Positions 1-4,666 of a DNA stretch of 5,909 nucleotides are shown here, one piece after another. The position numbers were made by a program, and so were the translations under genes. Every line of letters begins with the position of its first letter. Positions within the stretch are counted from its first letter, which is position 1. The DNA is from a bacterium (GTDB lineage Bacteria > Patescibacteriota > Microgenomatia > JAADGY01). Below the pieces are notes generated by a model. The model was not told the DNA's origin. It did not search any database and worked only from the letters and a program-made list of their open reading frames with translations. The stretch lies in assembly GCA_013152165.1 (NCBI GenBank), contig JAADGY010000076.1, forward strand, positions 1-5,909. Reading direction: 5' to 3'.

Positions 1-1
1 C

Positions 2-62
2 CAAATTAAAAATTTGTCTCCCCCGCCTCTGGTGGGCGATATCCGATATTCGAATTTCGGAT
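2..62. repeat. Cluster of three short inverted repeats at the window start
   Basis: Three potential hairpins lie side by side. Positions 2-7 and 11-16 form CAAATT-aaa-AATTTG. Positions 22-27 and 31-36 form CCCGCC-tct-GGTGGG, with one G-U pair. Positions 41-62 form a 22-nt near-palindrome centred on TTCGAA, with 10 of 11 positions paired and one T/T mismatch. A small direct repeat, CGATAT, occurs at 37-42 and 44-49. None is followed by a clear run of T on the + strand, so I do not call an intrinsic terminator. They may be the tail of an upstream transcription unit or a dispersed intergenic repeat. An open reading frame runs through this stretch into prfB, but it does not resemble release factor sequence. 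Confidence 0.45.
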
Positions 63-85
63 TTCCTTCTGTTTTTAATTTTATC

Positions 86-99
86 TATAAGGCTATAAT
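86..99 (+). promoter_or_regulatory. Probable -10 region of the prfB promoter
   Basis: A perfect consensus -10 box, TATAAT, lies at 94-99, and a second near-consensus TATAAG lies at 86-91. From the first, transcription would start near 106, giving a leader of about 10 nt that begins at the Shine-Dalgarno site. From the second it would start near 98. No convincing -35 hexamer is visible at 16-18 nt spacing (the region is T-rich), so the assignment rests on the -10 boxes and on their place just before the gene. Confidence 0.4.
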
Positions 100-105
100 A
101 AACAC

Positions 106-110
106 AGGAG
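106..110 (+). promoter_or_regulatory. Shine-Dalgarno site of prfB
   Basis: AGGAG lies 5 nt before the ATG at 116. This is the strongest Shine-Dalgarno site in the window. It fixes the prfB start at 116 rather than at the in-frame upstream ATG at 14, which would add 34 residues unlike any release factor N-terminus. Confidence 0.8.
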
Positions 111-115
111 TTTTT

Positions 116-1192
116 ATGGAGCTTGCACAAATAAAACAACTGCTAAAAGATATAAAAGCCAAACTTAACTATGATCAAATTGATCAAGAAATCAGGCAGT
201 TAGAAGCCAAGAGCTTGAAGCCTGATTTTTGGCAGGATCAACAAACCGCCCAGAAGATCATGCGCCAGATAGAATACTACCGTGAATTAAAGGACAAAAT
301 AACCAAAGCTCAAGAAAGACTAAGCTTTTTAACAACTCTGGCCCAAGAGGTTGAATCGACCGACCCGATGTTAATCGAAGAAACCCAAAAACTAGCCAAG
401 GAAATCAACAAGCTCAAAAAACAAACCTTTTTAACCGGCAAATATGACCGCCGCGGGGCTATCTTGACCATCACCGCCGGCCAAGGCGGCACCGAAGCCA
501 TGGACTGGGTAGCTATGTTGTGGCGGATGTATTATCGTTTTGCCCAGAAGAAAAACTGGCCGGTCACCGTTATAGAGCAGCGCCCCGGCGAAGAGGCCGG
601 CTTTAAAAAAATATCAGCCAGCCTTGACGCCCCCGGCGCCTACGGATTGCTGAAGTTTGAAACCGGCACCCACCGGCTGGTTAGGCTGTCACCGTTTAAC
701 TCCGACAATTTAAGGCAGACATCATTTGCTAGAGTTGAGGTTCTGCCGGTTTTGGATCAGACCATTGATATTAATATCAAAGATGAAGATATTGAGTTTG
801 AAGCTTTTCGATCCGGCGGCCACGGCGGCCAAAACGTCAACAAAGTTTCTACCGCCGTCAGGTTAAAGCATATACCAACCGGCATCGTCGTTGAATGCCA
901 AACGCAGCGTTATCAACAGCAAAACCGCAAAATCGCCATGCAGATGCTGATGGCCAAATTATGGAGTTTGGAAATGGCCAAAAAACAAAAAGAAAAAGCC
1001 AAAATCCGCGGCCAATACACTCCGCCTGATTGGGGAACCCAAATCAGATCATACATCCTTCACCCCTATAAACAAGTCAAAGATTTAAGAACCGGCTACA
1101 CAAGCCATGACCCGGAGGCTATTTTAAACGGCGACATCGAAGCCATGCTGGATGAAGAGATTATCGCCTTAAGCGGCAAGCAAAAATCATAA
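116..1192 (+). CDS. prfB: Peptide chain release factor 2 (RF2)
   Basis: Cytoplasmic class I release factor that reads UAA and UGA stop codons in the ribosomal A site and triggers hydrolysis of peptidyl-tRNA. The product is 358 residues, close to the 365 of E. coli RF2. The helical N-terminal domain holds the family's PDFW segment (near residue 36). The codon-reading tripeptide SPF is at 192-194 (nt 689-697); RF1 has PxT instead, so this is RF2. The catalytic GGQ loop is at 237-239 (nt 824-832) within RSGGHGGQNVNKV. The C-terminus carries the conserved IRSYILHPYKQVKDLRTG segment. The reading frame is continuous: the in-frame UGA and +1 frameshift that autoregulate many bacterial prfB genes are absent. 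It has its own Shine-Dalgarno site and ends 40 nt before the next gene, which has its own promoter. prfB next to ftsE/ftsX is a common bacterial neighbourhood. Confidence 0.97.
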   Translation: MELAQIKQLLKDIKAKLNYDQIDQEIRQLEAKSLKPDFWQDQQTAQKIMRQIEYYRELKDKITKAQERLSFLTTLAQEVESTDPMLIEETQKLAKEINKLKKQTFLTGKYDRRGAILTITAGQGGTEAMDWVAMLWRMYYRFAQKKNWPVTVIEQRPGEEAGFKKISASLDAPGAYGLLKFETGTHRLVRLSPFNSDNLRQTSFARVEVLPVLDQTIDINIKDEDIEFEAFRSGGHGGQNVNKVSTAVRLKHIPTGIVVECQTQRYQQQNRKIAMQMLMAKLWSLEMAKKQKEKAKIRGQYTPPDWGTQIRSYILHPYKQVKDLRTGYTSHDPEAILNGDIEAMLDEEIIALSGKQKS

Positions 1193-1197
1193 TCATG

Positions 1198-1226
1198 TTG
1201 AGTTTTAAATTTAATTTTGATATATT
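1198..1226 (+). promoter_or_regulatory. Sigma70-type promoter of the orf-ftsE-ftsX operon
   Basis: The -35 box TTGAGT (1198-1203, 4 of 6 to consensus) is separated by exactly 17 nt from the -10 box TATATT (1221-1226, 5 of 6). The spacer is almost pure A/T. Six nucleotides lie between the -10 box and the ATG at 1233, so transcription is expected to start at or next to the A of the start codon. That predicts a leaderless mRNA and explains the lack of a Shine-Dalgarno site. Confidence 0.6.
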
Positions 1227-1232
1227 CAACAT

Positions 1233-1817
1233 ATGGACCAAAACAATCCGCTAATTCATTCATTGGAAAATCAGCCGGACCAAGCCGTTGATTTCAACTC
1301 GCCGCCGCCGGACCAAGCCGCCGATTCACCCCCGCCTCCGCCCCCGGATCCAATCTTGCACCAACTCCATGATTCACCTTCTTTCAAAGACAAGCTAATA
1401 AAAGGTGCCGGCTTTGCCGCTGTTTTTTTGGCTTTTTATTTTATCGGCCTTGGCTCTTACTGGTTGATTAATAACAAAACCAATATAAACCTGGGCGGTT
1501 TGTCTGAAAACAAAACCTCGACCGCCACCACCAAAACCGCCGCTAACTCTAAATACAAAAAAGGCCAAGTTATCGGCATAGATGACCCCACCTTCGGCGA
1601 CACCGCTGAAGGTTTGCTAGAAGCCAACGATGATCCAACCAAGCCGGGCACCCATAAATTAATCAGGGGCGATCAATCCCAAACCGCTTATTTAACCTCT
1701 AGCGTTGTTGATTTAGACGAGTTCGTCGGCCGCAAGGTCAAAATATGGGGAGAGACGCAAACCGCTCAAGAAGTCGGCTGGTTTATGGACGTCGGCAAGG
1801 TGCAGATATTGGAGTAA
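1233..1817 (+). CDS. Single-pass membrane protein of unknown function, first gene of the ftsEX operon
   Basis: The product has 194 residues and I cannot name its function. Residues 1-55 form an acidic, proline-rich cytoplasmic tail with six consecutive prolines at 33-38. Residues 57-79 form one transmembrane helix, preceded by lysines (KDKLIK) and so probably oriented N-in. A Thr/Ser/Lys-rich linker (about 92-110) leads to an extracytoplasmic C-terminal domain (about 111-194). That domain is beta-rich, with the segments AYLTSSVVDLDEFVG, KVKIWGETQ and GWFMDVGKVQIL. The pattern suggests a small OB-like barrel, and I recall similar C-termini in Microgenomates-type proteins; both points are unverified. 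The start has no Shine-Dalgarno site but sits 6 nt after a good -10 box. The stop lies 8 nt before ftsE, so they are very likely co-transcribed. An accessory role in envelope or division work is inference from position only. It has no cysteines. Confidence 0.8.
   Translation: MDQNNPLIHSLENQPDQAVDFNSPPPDQAADSPPPPPPDPILHQLHDSPSFKDKLIKGAGFAAVFLAFYFIGLGSYWLINNKTNINLGGLSENKTSTATTKTAANSKYKKGQVIGIDDPTFGDTAEGLLEANDDPTKPGTHKLIRGDQSQTAYLTSSVVDLDEFVGRKVKIWGETQTAQEVGWFMDVGKVQILE
1274..1320 (+). repeat. 33-bp spaced direct repeat in the proline-rich tail
   Basis: GCCGGACCAAGCCG occurs exactly at 1274-1287 and again at 1307-1320, a period of 33 bp or 11 codons. Similarity continues a few bases on each side. 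In the protein it gives PDQAVD followed by PDQAAD. It looks like an in-frame tandem duplication in an unstructured cytoplasmic tail, followed directly by the hexaproline run. Confidence 0.75.
1811..1814 (+). promoter_or_regulatory. Candidate Shine-Dalgarno site of ftsE
   Basis: GGAG lies inside the last codons of the preceding gene, 11 nt before the ATG at 1826. The spacing is longer than ideal, but it is the only such site nearby and the tight gene coupling supports translation from it. An in-frame upstream ATG at 1745 would add 27 residues overlapping the previous gene and matching nothing in FtsE. Confidence 0.5.
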
Positions 1818-1825
1818 AATCTAAA

Positions 1826-2509
1826 ATGTTAAAATTTGATAAAGTTAACTTTACCTATCCCGATAAAACCACCGCTTTAAAAAACGTTAGTTTCGAAATA
1901 GAACCGGGTGAATTTGTTTATTTAATCGGCCACACCGGCGCCGGCAAAACCACTCTTTTGCGTTTGATTCTGGCCGATCTTAAACCAACCAAGGGCCGGA
2001 TTTTTTTTGAAGACAAAGACATCGCCCAATTAAAAGAGTGGGAAAGGCAGCTTCTCCGCCAAAAAATAGGTGTGGTTTTTCAAGGTTTAAACCTGCTGCC
2101 CGAATTAACCATTAAAGAAAACCTGTTCCTGCGTTTGGAGTTGGCCGGTGTCGATAAAAAGGAATACGACAGCCGGATCAAAAAAGTCTTAAACCGATTT
2201 AATATGTCGGATAAAACCAACTACTTTCCATCGCAGTTATCCGGCGGCGAAAAGCAAAGAATTGCCATGGCCAGGGCCCTAATACTGGATCCTTTGTTGA
2301 TCTTTGCCGATGAGCCAACCGGCAACCTGGATCCTGCCTCGTCGCTTGACATAATCGACGAGTTGGAAAAAATTAACAAAGAGGGCATCATGGTTATTGT
2401 TTCCACCCACGACAAAGAAATCGTCAATCAAAAAAAACATCGAGTTTTGACTCTTAACAAAGGCCAATTAATAAGTGATAAAAGAAAGGGCGGCTATGTC
2501 AGTCATTAA
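1826..2509 (+). CDS. ftsE: Cell division ATP-binding protein FtsE
   Basis: Cytoplasmic ATPase of the FtsEX ABC complex, which does not move a solute but drives FtsX to activate extracellular murein hydrolysis. The product has 227 residues (E. coli FtsE 222). All nucleotide-binding motifs are present: Walker A GHTGAGKT at 35-42, Q-loop Gln86 in VVFQ, signature LSGGEKQR at 138-145, Walker B LLIFADEP at 157-164 with catalytic Glu163, D-loop GNLDP at 166-170, and switch His195 in STHD. The segment FQGLNLLPELTIKENL matches FtsE/LolD-type domains; the adjoining ftsX settles the assignment. The gene overlaps ftsX by 14 nt, which implies translational coupling and balanced production. The C-terminal tail (from about 213) is short, ending in GGYVSH. 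No residue essential for ATP hydrolysis is missing. Confidence 0.95.
   Translation: MLKFDKVNFTYPDKTTALKNVSFEIEPGEFVYLIGHTGAGKTTLLRLILADLKPTKGRIFFEDKDIAQLKEWERQLLRQKIGVVFQGLNLLPELTIKENLFLRLELAGVDKKEYDSRIKKVLNRFNMSDKTNYFPSQLSGGEKQRIAMARALILDPLLIFADEPTGNLDPASSLDIIDELEKINKEGIMVIVSTHDKEIVNQKKHRVLTLNKGQLISDKRKGGYVSH
2485..2490 (+). promoter_or_regulatory. Shine-Dalgarno site of ftsX
   Basis: AAAGGG, inside the end of ftsE, lies 5 nt before the ATG at 2496. It supports that start over the in-frame GTG at 2475, which would add seven residues (beginning MIKERAA) not expected before the FtsX N-terminus. Confidence 0.55.
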
Positions 2510-3365
2510 ACTGGCCCTGCTTCATTTAAGGCGCAAGCCTTATCAAAACTTGACGGTTTTTTTATCCTTGTTCATGATTTATACCATCCTAATTATCTTT
2601 GGCCTATTAACCATAACCTCTAACCAAATCCTGCAGTACTTTGCCTCCCAGCCTCAAATCACCGCCTTTTTGAAAAGCCAAGCCAGCGAAAATGAAATAA
2701 ACCAGCTGATTATGCAGCTTCAGCAAACCGGCAAGGTCAAAACCGTCCGCTTTATCAGCCAAGAGCAGGCTTTAAAGATGTACCAGCAAATGAGCAAAAA
2801 CCCGTCACTGCTTGAAGTCATCGACAGCAGCGTCCTGCCGGCCAGCATCGAGGTTTCCACCTATAAACCCGATGACCTTGAGGATGTCTATAAACAGCTG
2901 GAGACTTCTAAAATAATAGATGATATCATCTATCAACGGGACCTGGTTAACTTAATAAGCCATTGGATTAAAAACCTTAGATTAATCGGCCTGGGCTTGA
3001 TTTTATTGTTTTCCCTGCAGGCCTTAACCGTTGTTTGGGTAGTCACCGGCTTTAAGATTTCCGGCTTTCGCCAAAGCATAGACATAATGCGCCTGCTGGG
3101 CGCCGGTAAAAGCTATATTGCTTTGATCTTTGCCCTGGAAAGTTTCATCGTCGGCGCCTTGGCCGGGCTGTTTGCGGTTGGAGCCAGTTTGTTTTTAATA
3201 TTTAAAACCGAAAACATAATTTTAAATCTTTTAGGTGACGCTTTAAGCCTAAAAAGCATTCCCTATCATAGTTTTCTTTTAATATCGCCTTTAGTTATTC
3301 TAATCACCGGCTTTTTTGGCTTCTTATTAACCTTTTTCATTTCCTATCGCTTTCTTAAAAAATAA
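2496..3365 (+). CDS. ftsX: Cell division membrane protein FtsX
   Basis: Integral membrane partner of FtsE. Its external loop binds and activates a murein hydrolase or activator (EnvC in E. coli, PcsB in pneumococcus, CwlO in Bacillus). The product has 289 residues, near the short Gram-positive FtsX length and below the 352 of E. coli. Topology is classical: a short basic cytoplasmic N-terminus (LRRKPYQN), TM1 about 19-42, a large extracytoplasmic loop about 43-160, then TM2 about 161-185, TM3 about 207-236 and TM4 about 259-284. Between TM2 and TM3 lies the conserved coupling segment DIMRLLGAGKSYI (196-208), the likely contact with FtsE. The loop contains the usual family pattern of a QITAFLK strand, a KVKTVRFISQEQAL segment and LPASIEV. 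It has no cysteines. The 14-nt overlap with ftsE and the following peptidase gene indicate a working FtsEX-hydrolase module. Confidence 0.93.
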   Translation: MSVIKLALLHLRRKPYQNLTVFLSLFMIYTILIIFGLLTITSNQILQYFASQPQITAFLKSQASENEINQLIMQLQQTGKVKTVRFISQEQALKMYQQMSKNPSLLEVIDSSVLPASIEVSTYKPDDLEDVYKQLETSKIIDDIIYQRDLVNLISHWIKNLRLIGLGLILLFSLQALTVVWVVTGFKISGFRQSIDIMRLLGAGKSYIALIFALESFIVGALAGLFAVGASLFLIFKTENIILNLLGDALSLKSIPYHSFLLISPLVILITGFFGFLLTFFISYRFLKK

Positions 3366-3376
3366 GCCCGGGCTTA
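3363..3376. repeat. 14-bp perfect palindrome over the ftsX stop codon
   Basis: TAAGCCCGGGCTTA is a perfect palindrome whose first three bases are the ftsX stop codon. On the + strand it is followed by AAAAG, so it is not a standard terminator for ftsX. On the - strand the same element is followed by TTTTT (complement of the terminal lysine codons), a weak terminator-like arrangement, although no - strand gene is nearby. It could equally be a protein-binding site just upstream of the peptidase promoter. Confidence 0.5.
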
Positions 3377-3388
3377 AAAGTTGCGGGA

Positions 3389-3418
3389 TTGATCTGATTA
3401 CCCCGGACGTTTTACAAT
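3389..3418 (+). promoter_or_regulatory. Sigma70-type promoter of the M23 peptidase gene
   Basis: The -35 box TTGATC (3389-3394) is 18 nt from the -10 box TACAAT (3413-3418, 5 of 6 to consensus). Six nucleotides separate the -10 box from the ATG at 3425, the same spacing as at the operon promoter near 1226. Transcription should start at or next to the start codon, and no Shine-Dalgarno site is present. The peptidase can therefore be expressed independently of ftsEX, with read-through from ftsX also possible. Confidence 0.55.
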
Positions 3419-3424
3419 TAGAGT

Positions 3425-4621
3425 ATGAAGTTTAACCGCCTGGCCGTCTTGTTTAGCCTTTTTGCCGTTGTCTTGCTGCTTGTTTACAACCGGCCGGTTT
3501 ACAGCCAGCAGGATAATAACCAAACCAGCAACCTGTCTGAACAGATAAAACAAAAACAGCAGGAATTAAACCAAATTAAACAAAAAATCAAAGACCTGTA
3601 TCAAAAAATTAAAAAAACCAGAAAAACCAAAAAAACCCTGGCTAACCAAATCGCTTACTATGATACTCAAATAAAGCTGACCGAATACAAAATCCGCCAG
3701 CTGGAAAAAGAGATCGAGATTCTAACCCAAAGCATCAACTTGTTAGGCAACAAGATAAACATACTTGATGTTTCGCTGGATAAAATGGAAAATGTTTTGC
3801 GGGCCAGGCTGATCCAGGAATACAAGCTGTCCAAGCTGTCCACCGCCACCTTTTTATCCGGCAAATCATTTAATTATGGGGTTTCCCTAAAAATTTATTT
3901 AACCAGGCTGGCCCAAGCTGACCAGCGGATGATCGGCCAGTTAAAGCAAGTCAAGACCCAGTTTGCCAATCAAAAAGATTTAAAACAGCAAAAAAAAGAT
4001 CAGCTGGGCAAAATCAAAAAGGCCCTGGCCGCCCAAGAAAGGGCTTTGGCATCCCAACAAGCCGAGAAACAAAAACTGCTTCAGTTAACCAAAGGCGATG
4101 AAAAAAGATACCAAGAAATGCTGGCTACTCTAAAAGCCGAGCAGGAAAACATCGCCAACGCTGTTAATAAGCTGTTAAGTTCGATCGGCACCCTAGAAAA
4201 CGGCCAGCAAGTTAAAAAAGGCGACGTTATCGGCCAGCAGGGTAGCACCGGTAAAGTTTGGCCTAAGGATAAGAATAATCCAGCCGTTGGTTCGCATCTT
4301 CACTTTATGGTTTTAAAATGCCCTTCAGGCAGCGGCTTTGACTATTACAAATGCGCTGTGAACCCCGAGCCGTATTTATCAAACCCCAGCTTTGTCCCGC
4401 CGCTTGATTCTTGGCGCAAAACCCAAGGTTTTGGTCCGGCCTCTTGTTCCTTTTATTCCAGATGCTTTCATTATGGGTATGATATGGTCAACTACCACGG
4501 CGCCCCGATTTACGCCATCGCCGACGGTGAAGTTTTTTACGGCATAGACTCTGCCGGCGGCAAGTTTGCTGTTATTAAACACTCGGATACTTTTTACTCG
4601 GCCTATTGGCATTTGAAGTAA
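3425..4621 (+). CDS. Secreted coiled-coil M23 peptidase, probable FtsEX partner, with a circularly permuted catalytic domain
   Basis: Predicted extracytoplasmic murein endopeptidase of 398 residues. A signal peptide spans about 1-27 (MKFNR, hydrophobic core, VYS before Gln). Residues about 33-255 form a long Lys/Gln/Glu-rich coiled coil of the EnvC/PcsB/CwlO kind, with a break at about 127-162 (ARLIQEYKLS, FLSGKSFNYG). The M23 domain follows in an unusual order. Residues 259-320 match the usual C-terminal half: GQQVKKGDVIGQQGSTG, then HxH at 291-293 (HLHF), then NPEPYL. Residues 330-398 match the usual N-terminal half: TQGFG, HxxxD with His349 and Asp353, an ADGEV strand, and YWHLK with His396 just before the stop. 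Zinc ligands and catalytic histidines are thus all present, so it is likely active, unlike the degenerate EnvC. Cysteines 299, 310, 341 and 347 may form disulfides. ftsX lies just upstream, supporting FtsEX control. Confidence 0.88.
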   Translation: MKFNRLAVLFSLFAVVLLLVYNRPVYSQQDNNQTSNLSEQIKQKQQELNQIKQKIKDLYQKIKKTRKTKKTLANQIAYYDTQIKLTEYKIRQLEKEIEILTQSINLLGNKINILDVSLDKMENVLRARLIQEYKLSKLSTATFLSGKSFNYGVSLKIYLTRLAQADQRMIGQLKQVKTQFANQKDLKQQKKDQLGKIKKALAAQERALASQQAEKQKLLQLTKGDEKRYQEMLATLKAEQENIANAVNKLLSSIGTLENGQQVKKGDVIGQQGSTGKVWPKDKNNPAVGSHLHFMVLKCPSGSGFDYYKCAVNPEPYLSNPSFVPPLDSWRKTQGFGPASCSFYSRCFHYGYDMVNYHGAPIYAIADGEVFYGIDSAGGKFAVIKHSDTFYSAYWHLK

Positions 4622-4630
4622 GTTAAAGAC

Positions 4631-4659
4631 TTTACAAAGTTCGTTAAAGTTTTTAAAAG
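4631..4659 (+). promoter_or_regulatory. Candidate promoter of the lamin-tail-like protein gene
   Basis: TTTACA (4631-4636, 5 of 6 to the -35 consensus) and TAAAAG (4654-4659, 4 of 6 to the -10) are 17 nt apart. The -10 candidate ends 7 nt before the GTG at 4667, close to the spacing of the two stronger promoters in the window. The -10 box is weak and the region is A/T-rich, so chance is possible. Confidence 0.35.
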
Positions 4660-4666
4660 CAAGCGG

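Noticed and set aside
14..115. In-frame upstream extension of prfB from the ATG at 14
   Set aside because: The 34 extra residues do not resemble an RF2 N-terminus, the segment is full of inverted repeats, and an AGGAG site with ideal spacing marks the ATG at 116.
1193..1232. Terminator after prfB
   Set aside because: The 40-nt gap is A/T-rich with no GC stem; its best explanation is the promoter of the next gene.
1745..1825. Upstream in-frame start for ftsE at 1745
   Set aside because: It would overlap the preceding gene by 73 nt and add 27 basic residues unlike any FtsE; MLKFDKVNF at 1826 is the expected N-terminus.
2475..2495. GTG start for ftsX at 2475
   Set aside because: AAAGGG is well placed for the ATG at 2496, and the extra seven residues are not needed for the FtsX N-terminus.
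3384..3405. CGGG...CCCG pairing as a terminator between ftsX and the peptidase gene
   Set aside because: The stem has only four base pairs with a 14-nt loop and no following T-run.
4379..4612. 77-codon open frame on the - strand inside the M23 gene
   Set aside because: It is antisense to a well-supported catalytic domain, has no promoter or Shine-Dalgarno support and no recognisable domain. The other short - strand frames (310-501, 1457-1651, 2221-2467, 3667-3864, 4603-4788) were dropped for the same reason.
4619..4666. M23 and lamin-tail-like genes are in the same frame, with only one TAA and no other stop in the 15 codons between, as if one gene were split
   Set aside because: The second frame begins with a complete signal peptide and a candidate promoter, and the 15 codons between do not encode missing M23 sequence. 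Two separate secreted proteins are the better reading.
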